A DNA stretch of 64,000 bases from VAZQ01 sp963725065. Lineage in GTDB: Bacteria; Pseudomonadota; Alphaproteobacteria; Rhizobiales; Xanthobacteraceae. The notes under the pieces were generated by a model that was not told where the DNA came from, ran no database searches, and was given only the letters and a program-made list of their open reading frames with translations. Positions 8,578 to 16,538 of the stretch are shown piece by piece (positions within the stretch are counted from its first letter, which is position 1; each line of letters starts with the position of its first letter). The translations under genes were made by a program, and so were the position numbers. The stretch spans positions 1 to 64,000 of the forward strand of contig CAVRXD010000014.1 in NCBI GenBank assembly GCA_963725065.1, read 5' to 3'.

Positions 8578-9342
8578 TCAATTGCGGAAGGACGGGTCAA
8601 GCTGATCGGCAAGCTTCATCAGCGCCGGCCAGTCGCGGTCGTGAACGCGCCCATTGCCCCAGAAGATCTGCGCCGACTTCTCGCACGACGCTTCGCTCGG
8701 CAGGCTGTAGGGTTGGTTCGAGGCGAGCACCATCATCTGGGTCTCGCAGCTCTTCTCCAGGTAGTACATGAGATTGAACGCCTCGCCGATATTGACGCCG
8801 GCGGTGAGCAGGCCGTGGTGTTTCATGATCAGGCACTTGTGGTCGCCGAGATCGGCGACGATACGTTCGCGTTCGTCGAGATCGCTCGCCACTCCCTCGA
8901 ACTCATGATAGCCGATGCGCTTGTAATAGCGCATGGCGCTTTGATTGAGCGGCAACAGCCCGCAGTCGAGCGCCGACAGCGCCTGGCCGGCGACGGTGTG
9001 GGTGTGGATGATGGCGTGCAGGTCCTTGCGCGCCATGTGAATGGCGCTGTGGATGACGAAACCTGCGCGGTTTACCTGGTAGGGCGAGTCGTCGAGGACA
9101 TTGCCGTCGACGTCGATCTTCACCAGGCTCGAAGCGGTAATCTGCTCGTAGAGCAGGCCGTAGGGGTTGATGAGGAACTGCTCCTCGGTGTTGGGCACGC
9201 GCAGCGAGATGTGGTTGTTGATGAGGTGGGTCCAGCCGTAGTGCGCGACCAGGCGATAGGCGGCGGCGAGCTCGACCCGCGCCTGCCATTCCGCGTCGCT
9301 CACCCGCGCACGCACCGACGGCACTTCGACGAGTTTGGGCAT
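8578..9342 (-). CDS. Class II aldolase/adducin family protein
   Basis: 254-aa zinc-dependent aldolase-fold protein (AraD/FucA/adducin family). His113 and His115 in IIHTHTVAGQ and the later KHHGLLTAG supply the metal-binding histidines. NNHISLRVP and FLINPYGLLYEQI are family strands. Members catalyse retro-aldol cleavage or decarboxylation of small hydroxy acids. The ATG at 9342 follows GGGAGA; an upstream ATG at 9363 would add 7 residues of low likelihood. A copy of the twin-hairpin repeat sits in its upstream region, between it and the divergent SDR gene. Confidence 0.9.
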   Translation of the reverse strand: MPKLVEVPSVRARVSDAEWQARVELAAAYRLVAHYGWTHLINNHISLRVPNTEEQFLINPYGLLYEQITASSLVKIDVDGNVLDDSPYQVNRAGFVIHSAIHMARKDLHAIIHTHTVAGQALSALDCGLLPLNQSAMRYYKRIGYHEFEGVASDLDERERIVADLGDHKCLIMKHHGLLTAGVNIGEAFNLMYYLEKSCETQMMVLASNQPYSLPSEASCEKSAQIFWGNGRVHDRDWPALMKLADQLDPSFRN

Positions 9343-9392
9343 TGCTGTCTCCCGGAGCGCCACTGGCGGCGCGCGACATTTGTTGTCGCAGG

Positions 9393-9560
9393 CTAGTGTC
9401 CCGTTTCCGACGTTCGCATCATCTCGCAGGACGCACGGTTACGAACGTCGGAAACAAAGGGACACTAGCAAATTTAGCAGTGCTAGTGTGGCTTTGCATT
9501 TGACGTTCCTATGATCACTCGCGGCAAAGACTGATAGGAACGTCAAATGCGCCACCCTAG
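9393..9560. repeat. Twin-hairpin repeat element, copy 1 (168 nt)
   Basis: Two adjacent long hairpins, each bounded by CTAG. Hairpin A (9393-9468) pairs CTAGTGTCCC and then a 14-bp arm ending GACGTTCG with their complements, with an unpaired AAA in the right arm. Hairpin B (9483-9560) pairs a CTAGTGTGGC arm (one mismatch) and then 17 bp ending GACGTTCCTAT, with an unpaired TTT in the left arm. A 14-nt spacer separates them. The same architecture and exact length recur at 13250-13417. No ORF lies inside, so this looks like a non-autonomous mobile repeat. The TTT/AAA bulges and CTAG ends are constant. It lies in the divergent region between the class II aldolase and SDR genes. Confidence 0.85.
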
Positions 9561-9673
9561 ACTAACCGGCCTTCCCCTGCGCGATCAATGGAGCGCGCAT
9601 GAGGCTCGTCTCGGGCGGGCCATTGCGATTAAGCTGGCGACTGATTTCCATCGCAGCCGAGGTTCACATTCAC

Positions 9674-10474
9674 ATGCGTCTCAGGGACAAGGTCGCCATC
9701 GTGGTGGGCGCCGGCCAGTCGCCGGGAGAGGGCATGGGCAATGGTCGCGCCACCGTGATGCGCTTTGTCCAGGAGGGGGCCAAAGTGCTGGCTGTCGACA
9801 ACAACCTCGCTTCCGCCGAGGAAACGGTGGCGATGGCGCGGCAGCCGGGCGGAGAATGCGTGGCGTTCGAGGCCGACGTCACCAAGGAGGCGACACTCGC
9901 GGCGATGACCGACGCCGCGCAGCAGCGTTGGGGCCGCATCGACGTCCTCCACTACAACGTGGGTGTGAGCATCGCCGGGGGTGATGCGCCGCTCGACCAG
10001 ATCACCGAGGCGGCGTTCGACCGTATTGCCGCGATCAACCTGCGCGGGGCGATCATGGCCTGCAAGCACGTGGTGCCGGTGATGCGCGCCCAGCGCGCCG
10101 GCTCCATCATCATGATCTCATCGGTGGCGGCGTGGGAACAGTATCCCAACGTGGTCTACAAGGCGACCAAGGCCGGGATGGTGGCGTTCACCCAGCAGGT
10201 CGCGATCCAGAACGCCGAATTCGGGGTACGCGCCAACGTCATCCTGCCGGGGCTGATGAATACCCCCATGGCGGTTGACACCCGTGCCCGCGCCAGCGGC
10301 AAGAGCCGGGCCGAGGTTGCCGCCGGGCGTGACGCGCGCGTGCCGCTTCGCCACAAGATGGGGACCGCCTGGGACGTCGCCAACGCGGCCCTGTTCCTGG
10401 CCTCCGATGAGGCGAATTTCATTACCGGGGTCGCACTGCCGGTCGACGGCGGCGCCCTGGTGCAGATCAACTGA
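9674..10474 (+). CDS. SDR family NAD(P)-dependent oxidoreductase
   Basis: 266-aa classical short-chain dehydrogenase/reductase. The Rossmann glycine motif is VGAGQSPGEGMG at residues 11-22. The active site is Ser in MISSVAA plus the YKATK motif with Tyr near residue 162. The C-terminal SDEANFITGVALPVDGG is the standard SDR end. The start is ATG at 9674 with CGAGG upstream. A longer in-frame start at 9599 would add residues unlike any SDR and would sit closer to the repeat. Substrate is unknown; the enzyme oxidises or reduces a hydroxyl or carbonyl group. Confidence 0.92.
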   Translation: MRLRDKVAIVVGAGQSPGEGMGNGRATVMRFVQEGAKVLAVDNNLASAEETVAMARQPGGECVAFEADVTKEATLAAMTDAAQQRWGRIDVLHYNVGVSIAGGDAPLDQITEAAFDRIAAINLRGAIMACKHVVPVMRAQRAGSIIMISSVAAWEQYPNVVYKATKAGMVAFTQQVAIQNAEFGVRANVILPGLMNTPMAVDTRARASGKSRAEVAAGRDARVPLRHKMGTAWDVANAALFLASDEANFITGVALPVDGGALVQIN

Positions 10475-10637
10475 GCCGCGGCGCTGACGCGATCCGGCGG
10501 CGGATTGCACCACGATTAAGGCATATTCCGCGGCCATACCCGCAGGCTCGGGACGTCGAATATTTACGAGTTTCGTGCCAAGGTTGGCGGCGGGCACGCC
10601 GCCCGCCGTTGCGGAACAGAACCGTCGAGACCAGCCC

Positions 10638-10961
10638 ATGCGCGTCGCACCATCGCTTGCCTGCATCGCTGCGGGTTTTTTGGGTGCATGTTCGTCGTTC
10701 GGCGGCGACAACAATCCGTTCACGGTCTTTGCCGACCCCGGCCAGTTTCAGTACCACAGCTGCGAGCAGATCGCCGCGGTGCGCTTGGGTACGGCCAAGC
10801 GCGCCCAGGACTTGAAGCAGCTCATGGACAAGGCCGAGCAAAGCACCGGCGGCGGGATCGTCAACGTGATCGCCTACAAGACCGACTACGTTTCGGCCAC
10901 GGAAGAGCTCAAGGTGCTGGACGCGACCGCGCGCTCCAAGAACTGCCCGGCGACGAGGTAG
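10638..10961 (+). CDS. Small lipoprotein, conserved hypothetical
   Basis: 107-aa predicted outer-membrane or periplasmic lipoprotein. Residues 1-17 form a lipoprotein signal with lipobox LGAC, so Cys18 would be acylated. The mature part contains a twice-used Cys (HSCEQI and KNCPATR) and a helical middle with RLGTAKRAQDLKQLMDKAE. I do not recognise the family with confidence, though similar small lipoproteins are common in Bradyrhizobiaceae. The ATG at 10638 gives the clean signal; an upstream in-frame ATG at 10575 would spoil it. Confidence 0.72.
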   Translation: MRVAPSLACIAAGFLGACSSFGGDNNPFTVFADPGQFQYHSCEQIAAVRLGTAKRAQDLKQLMDKAEQSTGGGIVNVIAYKTDYVSATEELKVLDATARSKNCPATR

Positions 10962-10985
10962 CCCGCCGCTGCGGCGGCGGCGAAG

Positions 10986-12011
10986 TCAGCTGAATTTCTT
11001 CCGTGCCAACTCCGCGCCCTTGCCCAGCGCTTCGAGCTTGCCGAGCGCAATGTCGCGCCGCATCGGCGCCATGCCGCAATTGGTGCCGGCGATGATGCGC
11101 TCCTTGGCGACGTATTTCGCCGCCTCGCCGATCACCGCCGCGACCTCATCGGGCGACTCGATCTCATCGCTCGCCACGTCAATGACGCCGACCTGCACGT
11201 CCTTGCCGTCGAGCAGCTTCAACAGAGCAATGGGCACGCGGGACTTGCGGCACTCGACCGAGACCTGATCGATCCGGCTGCTGGCAAGCGCCGGGAAAAT
11301 CTCCTCGTATTGGCGCCATTCACTGCCGAGCGTCGCCTTCCAGTCGATATTGGCCTTGATGCCGTAGCCGTAGCAGATGTGGACGGCGGTGGTGCAGCGC
11401 AGGCCGTCGATGGCGCGGTGCAGCGCCTCGATGCCCCAGTCCTTGACCTCACGCATATAGACGTTGAAGGCCGGTTCATCGAACTGAATGACATCGACGC
11501 CGTCGGCTTCGAGCGCGCGCGCCTCGGCGTTGAGCAGGCTCGCGAACCCCATGGCCATCTTCACGCGGTCGCCGTAGTGAGCATCCGCAATGGTATCGAC
11601 GATCGTCATTGGACCCGGCAGCGTAAGCTTGAGCTTGCGCGTGGTATGGGCGCGCGCCAGCCGGGCCTCCCGCGCGTGCACACGCCCCCTGAGCCGAAGC
11701 TCGCTGGTGACTGTCGGCACCATCGCCTTGTAACGGTCGGCGCGGATCCCGATTTCGACCTTGCGGGCGAAATCGATCCCATCGACGAATTCGAGAAAGC
11801 CATGGACGAAATGCTGGCGCGATTGCTCGCCGTCGGTCACGACGTCGATGCCGCAGTCCTCCTGCAGCTTGAGGGCGAGCAGCGTGGCGTCGCGCTTGGC
11901 CTCGTCGAGCTCGGAGCCTGCCACGCGCCACGGCGCCCATAATTTGTTCGGCTCGGCGAGCCAGGCAGGTTTCGGCAGGCTGCCCGCGATCGTGGTTGGG
12001 AATACCGGCAT
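10986..12011 (-). CDS. Cobalamin-independent methionine synthase (MetE) C-terminal domain family protein
   Basis: 341-aa single-domain protein of the MetE C-terminal/UROD-MetE fold. The zinc-site pattern is present: His211 and Cys213 in AVHICYG, and a Cys near residue 309 in GTNCGM; ECRKSR lies between them. SLPKPAWL at the N-terminus and FDEPAFNV are family signatures. It is half the size of true MetE, so it probably transfers methyl groups in another pathway or acts on another thiol acceptor (inference). It lies 20 nt downstream of the FAD monooxygenase on the same strand, so the two are likely cotranscribed. Confidence 0.85.
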   Translation of the reverse strand: MPVFPTTIAGSLPKPAWLAEPNKLWAPWRVAGSELDEAKRDATLLALKLQEDCGIDVVTDGEQSRQHFVHGFLEFVDGIDFARKVEIGIRADRYKAMVPTVTSELRLRGRVHAREARLARAHTTRKLKLTLPGPMTIVDTIADAHYGDRVKMAMGFASLLNAEARALEADGVDVIQFDEPAFNVYMREVKDWGIEALHRAIDGLRCTTAVHICYGYGIKANIDWKATLGSEWRQYEEIFPALASSRIDQVSVECRKSRVPIALLKLLDGKDVQVGVIDVASDEIESPDEVAAVIGEAAKYVAKERIIAGTNCGMAPMRRDIALGKLEALGKGAELARKKFS

Positions 12012-12031
12012 CTGGGTGCAACTCCTACAGG

Positions 12032-13222
12032 TCAGGCCGCCTTCCAGCCATAGAGCCAATCGTAGCTGGTGAGGAGCCGGTGTCGGCCCATGGCCGTCAG
12101 CGCGAGCATGCGCAGAAAGGCCGCAGGCCCGGCCATGTGATAGATCGCGCCATTACGGCGCGCCGCGCGCTGGGTGCGTGCGGTGCGCCGCTGCCGCTGC
12201 CGCTCGTAGCGGCGCATGGCCCCGGCCGGATCGTGTGGCGTATCGGCCAGCTGTTGCGCCAGCACCGCCGCATCTTCGATCGCCATGGCGGCGCCCTGGG
12301 CGAGATAGGGCAGCATCGGATGGGCTGCGTCCCCCAGCAATGTCACCGCGCCCTGGCCCCAGTGTGCCAGCGGCGCGCGGTCATAGAGCGCCCATTTGGC
12401 CCAGTGCCGCGGCGCAGCCAATACGGCGCGCGCCGCCGGGGACCACGCTGCCGCGGGATATCGGGAGAGGATGTCGGCGCGCTCGCCGGGGGCGCTCCAG
12501 CCGGGCTCGCGCCAATCGTCGCGGATGATGGCAACGATATTGATGAGGGCACCACTCCGCACGGGATAATGGACCAGGTGGGCATTGCTGCCCAACCAGA
12601 GATCAATTGCCGGCGCACGCTGATCCGGGATCAGCGCGTCGGCGGGAACAAGGGCGCGCCAGGCGGTGTGACGTGCGAAACGCGGCGTTTGCCGGTCGCC
12701 GATGCGCTCGCGCAAGCTCGACCACAATCCGTCGGCTGCGATCAGGGCGAGGCCGCGTTGCTCGAACGGGCGCGCAGCGCGGGCGGTGATCGTGACGCCC
12801 TCGCTGTCCTGCGTGAAGTTCTCGACCCGGGTGCCGAGCACAAGCGCGATATCGGGATGCTCGCGCACGGCATCCAGCAGCACGGTTTGCAGGTCGCCGC
12901 GATGGATGACCCAATAGGGCGCGTCGTAGCGCTCGGCTGCGGTCGCGCCGAACGGCGCCCGCGCCAGCACCCGTGCCGTCCTCGCGTCCCGCACCCGGAG
13001 CTCCTCCGGAACGACCACGTGCGGCTGCAACCGCCGGCCGAGGCCGAGCGCAAGCAGGATGCGTGACGCGTTGGGGGAGAGCTGCAGGCCCGCGCCGGCC
13101 TCTTCCAGGCGTTGCGCCTGGTCGAACACGGCGACCGGGAATCCGCGCTGCGCGAGCGCAAGCGCCGCGGTGAGACCGCCAATGCCCGCGCCGGCGATGA
13201 TGACGCTGCGCGAGGATGCCAC
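12032..13222 (-). CDS. FAD-dependent monooxygenase (salicylate hydroxylase-like)
   Basis: 396-aa class A flavoprotein hydroxylase (UbiH/salicylate 1-monooxygenase group) that would hydroxylate an aromatic ring with NAD(P)H and O2. It has the GAGIGGL dinucleotide fold at residues 11-17, the DG motif in ADGLWSSLR, and the GD motif in LLGDAAHPMLPYLAQGA. The start is GTG at 13222 with GGAGG seven bases upstream. It leads the MetE-like gene. A copy of the twin-hairpin repeat begins 28 nt upstream of the start, so it may carry or disturb the promoter. Confidence 0.92.
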   Translation of the reverse strand: MASSRSVIIAGAGIGGLTAALALAQRGFPVAVFDQAQRLEEAGAGLQLSPNASRILLALGLGRRLQPHVVVPEELRVRDARTARVLARAPFGATAAERYDAPYWVIHRGDLQTVLLDAVREHPDIALVLGTRVENFTQDSEGVTITARAARPFEQRGLALIAADGLWSSLRERIGDRQTPRFARHTAWRALVPADALIPDQRAPAIDLWLGSNAHLVHYPVRSGALINIVAIIRDDWREPGWSAPGERADILSRYPAAAWSPAARAVLAAPRHWAKWALYDRAPLAHWGQGAVTLLGDAAHPMLPYLAQGAAMAIEDAAVLAQQLADTPHDPAGAMRRYERQRQRRTARTQRAARRNGAIYHMAGPAAFLRMLALTAMGRHRLLTSYDWLYGWKAA

Positions 13223-13249
13223 GGTCGCGCCTCCGTCGCTGGACCGAGG

Positions 13250-13417
13250 CTAGTGGTCCGATTCCGAAGTTCGTAAGCGTTCGCGGCACGTTCAGATACG
13301 AACTTCGGAATCAAAGGACTACTAGCAACTTTATGATTCTAGTGCGGTTTTGAATTTGAAGTTCCTATGACGACCATGCCGCAGCAACTGATAGGAACTT
13401 CAAATTCACCGCACTAG
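13250..13417. repeat. Twin-hairpin repeat element, copy 2 (168 nt)
   Basis: Second copy of the element at 9393-9560, the same 168-nt length. Hairpin A (13250-13325) and hairpin B (13339-13417) keep the CTAG ends, the AAA bulge in A and the TTT bulge in B. Stem bases differ from copy 1 but pairing is kept: GACGTTC/GAACGTC in copy 1 is GAAGTTC/GAACTTC here, and the base after the first G of the inner arm changes with its partner. Loops are mostly different. Its last CTAG supplies the TAG stop codon of the zinc-finger gene on the minus strand. The two copies are about 3.7 kb apart. Confidence 0.87.
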
Positions 13418-13662
13418 GCGGTCACTCCGTCCGCCAGTGCGCACTCGGCCGGTCGTGCCGCATGGGGGTCGAGGGTCGGATCCAGACGGAACAGGGTCGA
13501 GCAATAGGGACAGATGATCTCGGTGGCGTCGCCCATGTCGAGATAGACATGGGGATGGTCGAACGGCGCCACTTCGCCCTCGCACATGAACTCGTGCGCG
13601 CCAATCTCGATCACCGCGACGCCGGGCGTGTTATGGAAGTGAGGAACGACCCTGTCGGCCAT
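13414..13662 (-). CDS. Zinc-finger domain-containing protein (zf-CHCC, NDUFS6-like)
   Basis: 82-aa protein with the CHCC zinc-binding pattern: Cys27 in FMCEGE, His36/His38 in DHPHVYLD, and Cys51 and Cys54 in ICPYCSTLF. The layout matches the small zf-CHCC proteins of alphaproteobacteria related to mitochondrial complex I subunit NDUFS6. The start is ATG at 13662. The stop codon TAG lies in the terminal CTAG of the twin-hairpin repeat, so the repeat inserted at the very 3' end of this gene and may have changed its last residues (inference). Confidence 0.88.
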   Translation of the reverse strand: MADRVVPHFHNTPGVAVIEIGAHEFMCEGEVAPFDHPHVYLDMGDATEIICPYCSTLFRLDPTLDPHAARPAECALADGVTA

Positions 13663-13959
13663 GCTGTCCGTCCGCTTTCGTCCGCTGCTCACTGGGAGCG
13701 CCGCCGGAAATGCTCGCACCCGGATTTGATGCGCCTCCGCCAGCGTCAAAACCGGCCTCGGCAAACGCGGCGGACCATAGCCATCCGCGCCGCCGCTGGC
13801 TAGAACAAACGGTGCTAATCGGCGGACGGAGCAAGCCTTTTCGGAAATCCCGGCGCTGGCCACCGGTCGGGTGGCGGCAAATCTGCTGATTTTCCTGACC
13901 GGCATCTTGCCGGCGCAGGCGTGGCTGACGAAATTGGTGGGGTGAAGGAGACGAGTCCC

Positions 13960-15258
13960 ATGACCGGAGTGCGGATCGCGGCGCCGCTGACCGTGGCGGT
14001 AGCATTGGCGATCGCCGCGCTCACGCTGGCGCCGCGTGCCTTCGAAGCCGGATTCCTGCTGTCCTCCCGGGACGATCCGGTGGCGCTCGCCGATCATGCC
14101 GTCGCGCGCTCGTTCGACGCCACGGTGGCCGCACGCGAGATCGAAGGCGCGCTCGCCGCCAACGACCCCGACCTTGCCAACAGTTTCCTCGATCTCGCCC
14201 GCGACCGGAATGTACCGGTTGACGCCGCGTTGGCGGCAAAAGTCGACACGGCGAATGCCGGCGCGGCGAGCGCGGCGCGTTCGGTCGAGAGCTTCGCACG
14301 CGGCCTCATCACCGGCGAGCCCGATGACCTGTCAGGGCTCGCTGGAACCGCGCTCGGCGACCTGTTCGTGTTCGGCGATATCCGCGACGCGGTGCGGGAG
14401 GGGACGCGGTTCGCCACCGGCCAGCAGGCGGACGAACTGATCCTCGGCTTGGCCTGCGTTGGGCTGGCGATCACCGCGGGAACCTATGCCAGTCTCGGCG
14501 CAGCGACGCCGGCGCGGGTGGGGATGACGGTGGTCAAGGCCGCGCGCAAGACCGGGCGGATCGGCGGCCAGATGGGCGCCTGGATCAGCCGGTCCGTGCG
14601 CGAGGTGGTGGATTGGACGTCGCTGCGGAGCGCCATCAAGGGCGCCGGCATGACCCAGCCCGCAGCCGCCGTTCGCGCCGCGCGCGAGGCGGTCAAGGTC
14701 GAGAAGGCGCGCGATCTGGTGCGCCTCGTCGGCGACGTGGGCCGCGTCCAGAGCCGCGCCGGAACGCAAGCGGCGCTCGACGGCATGAAGCTCGCACAGG
14801 GACCGCGCGACATGTCGAAGATCGCGCGCCTCGCGGCGACCAAGGGCGGCAAGACCCGCGCGATCCTCAAGCTGGCGGGGCGCAGCGCCATCGTACTCAC
14901 GGTGGGCGCGTTCAATCTCGCAAACTGGATGTTGTGGGCGTTCGTGACCGCCTTCGGTCTGGTCTCGGCGCTCAAACGGATGACCGAACGCGCCACCGAA
15001 CGCTCTTGCGCGCGCCGCCGACTGCGCCGAGCACGCCAACAGCGGGCGCGCGAGCAGGTGGAACGGCGCGCGCGCGAACAAGGTCCGCTCGCGCCGAGGA
15101 CGGACGAACTGACCGTCATTGCTTTCCCGGCGCCGGCCTTGGTGCCTGCGCTGGTGCCGGTGTCGACGCCGAAACGCGGCTCCACTCAAGTCGAGCCGTC
15201 GGCGAGCGCGGCCATCCCGTTTCCACGTGTCGCCAGCGGCGGCGCCAGGATGCCATAG
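13960..15258 (+). CDS. Conserved hypothetical membrane protein
   Basis: 432-aa protein I cannot assign. It begins with a hydrophobic segment at about residues 5-26. It has a further membrane stretch near residues 165-185 (LACVGLAITAGTYASLGAA) and another near 318-345 (IVLTVGAFNLANWMLWAF). A long basic helical tail rich in Arg (ERSCARRRLRRARQQRAREQ) and a Pro-rich end follow. GDLFVFGDIRDAVREGTRF may be a conserved core. AAGGAG lies 9 nt before the ATG. Related hypotheticals occur in Rhodopseudomonas/Bradyrhizobium to my knowledge, without function. Confidence 0.72.
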   Translation: MTGVRIAAPLTVAVALAIAALTLAPRAFEAGFLLSSRDDPVALADHAVARSFDATVAAREIEGALAANDPDLANSFLDLARDRNVPVDAALAAKVDTANAGAASAARSVESFARGLITGEPDDLSGLAGTALGDLFVFGDIRDAVREGTRFATGQQADELILGLACVGLAITAGTYASLGAATPARVGMTVVKAARKTGRIGGQMGAWISRSVREVVDWTSLRSAIKGAGMTQPAAAVRAAREAVKVEKARDLVRLVGDVGRVQSRAGTQAALDGMKLAQGPRDMSKIARLAATKGGKTRAILKLAGRSAIVLTVGAFNLANWMLWAFVTAFGLVSALKRMTERATERSCARRRLRRARQQRAREQVERRAREQGPLAPRTDELTVIAFPAPALVPALVPVSTPKRGSTQVEPSASAAIPFPRVASGGARMP

Positions 15259-15318
15259 GCCTCCCGGCCGCCTCGCATCACAACCGTGGCAACCCAGCAT
15301 TCGCGCGATCGGACCGAC

Positions 15319-16071
15319 ATGCAGCGCTTTGCCCACGACGGCGTCGACATCGCGTTTCTCGATGAAGGGGCGGGCGCGCCGATCGTGCTCGTGCACGGCT
15401 TTGCCTCGACCGCACAGGTGAACTGGGTCTATCCCGGCTGGGTGTCGACGCTGACCAGAGCCGGCCGCCGCGTCATCGCGCTCGACAATCGCGGGCATGG
15501 CGGTTCGAGCAGGCTCTACGACCCGGCCGCCTACCACAGCGCCGTGATGGCCGAAGACGTCCGGGCACTGCTGGATCATCTCGATCTCGAACGCGCCGAC
15601 GTGATGGGCTATTCCATGGGCGCGCGCATTGCGGCGTTCTTTGCGCTCGCACATCCGCAGCGCATGCGCCATGTGGTGTTCGGGGGCTTAGGCAGCCACT
15701 TGATGGATGGGGTCGGGCTGCCGGAGAGCATCGCGGATGCGCTCGAGGCGCCATCGCTCGCGGACGTCCAGGATCCTATGGGACGCACGTTCCGCGCGTT
15801 TGCCGAGCAGACCAAGTCCGACCTGAAGGCGCTCGCGGCCTGCATTCGCGGTTCGCGTCAAACCTTGACGCGCGATCAGGTCGCGTCCATCGGCGCGCCG
15901 GCACTGGTGGCGGTCGGCACCAAGGACACGATCGCGGGCTCCGCGCACGAACTTGCGGCCCTGCTGCCGGCGGGCCGAGCGCTCGATATTCCCGGGCGGG
16001 ACCACATGCTCGCGGTGGGCGACAAGGTGTTCAAGGAGGGCGTGCGGCGGTTCCTCGCCGAGTCGCCGTGA
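15319..16071 (+). CDS. Alpha/beta fold hydrolase
   Basis: 250-aa single-domain alpha/beta hydrolase. The oxyanion motif is VLVHGFAST, the nucleophile Ser lies in GYSMGARIA, and the catalytic His in GRDHMLAVGD near the C-terminus. ALDNRGHGGSS is the classic strand-4 loop. Such enzymes are esterases, haloperoxidase-like or C-C hydrolases. The substrate is unknown. I use the ATG at 15319; a GTG at 15286 is in frame but lacks a ribosome binding site. Confidence 0.88.
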   Translation: MQRFAHDGVDIAFLDEGAGAPIVLVHGFASTAQVNWVYPGWVSTLTRAGRRVIALDNRGHGGSSRLYDPAAYHSAVMAEDVRALLDHLDLERADVMGYSMGARIAAFFALAHPQRMRHVVFGGLGSHLMDGVGLPESIADALEAPSLADVQDPMGRTFRAFAEQTKSDLKALAACIRGSRQTLTRDQVASIGAPALVAVGTKDTIAGSAHELAALLPAGRALDIPGRDHMLAVGDKVFKEGVRRFLAESP

Positions 16072-16227
16072 GGCACTTCGAGCGCGCGTAACGCCAGCGA
16101 GCACAAAGTTCCAACGACAAAGCGAAAAAATTCCGCGGCGGCCGACTGCGTGCGTGCGAACCAGCGTCTGCCGAAACGGTTCTATCAACGGTGCTGTTGC
16201 CGTCGTTGAACGATCCGAGGAACTGCC

Positions 16228-16317
16228 ATGCCTATTCTTTTGTACATCGCGATGTGGTCGTGGGCGCTGGGTGTTGCGTCGTGTGGCGTGCCGACGAGCA
16301 GCGAGCGCGAGTCCTAA
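16228..16317 (+). CDS. Putative 29-aa small lipoprotein or membrane peptide
   Basis: A very short ORF with a good GAGGAA ribosome binding site 5 nt before its ATG. The product has a hydrophobic segment (residues 2-17, ILLYIAMWSWALGVA) followed by a lipobox-like VASC, so it could be a tiny lipoprotein or a single-pass peptide. An intrinsic terminator lies about 80 nt beyond the stop, which would make a compact monocistronic unit. I do not recognise it. The main alternative is a leader peptide or chance ORF. Confidence 0.45.
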   Translation: MPILLYIAMWSWALGVASCGVPTSSERES

Positions 16318-16394
16318 CTCTTAGTGCGACTGATGTCGGCGCCGCCAGCGTAAAGTCGCTGGACGGGTCGAGAGCTGAATGGAAGACATTCCGG

Positions 16395-16426
16395 GCCCGC
16401 CTCAACGGCGGGCTCTTTGTTTGCTT
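16395..16426 (+). terminator. Intrinsic terminator
   Basis: A perfect 7-bp GC stem, GCCCGCC (16395-16401) with GGCGGGC (16407-16413) and a 5-nt loop, is followed by the T-rich TCTTTGTTTGCTTT. It lies between the 29-aa ORF and cysE, and would separate the short upstream transcript from the cysE operon. Confidence 0.7.
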
Positions 16427-16538
16427 TCTGCCGGCTGGCAACACACCTTCCCGTGAAAGAGGCGCATTTTCAGGTATGGTCCATCGCGTGGCCGAATGTG
16501 CTAGGCTTGCGCGGGTAATGGAGTGTGCGGAGACGATC

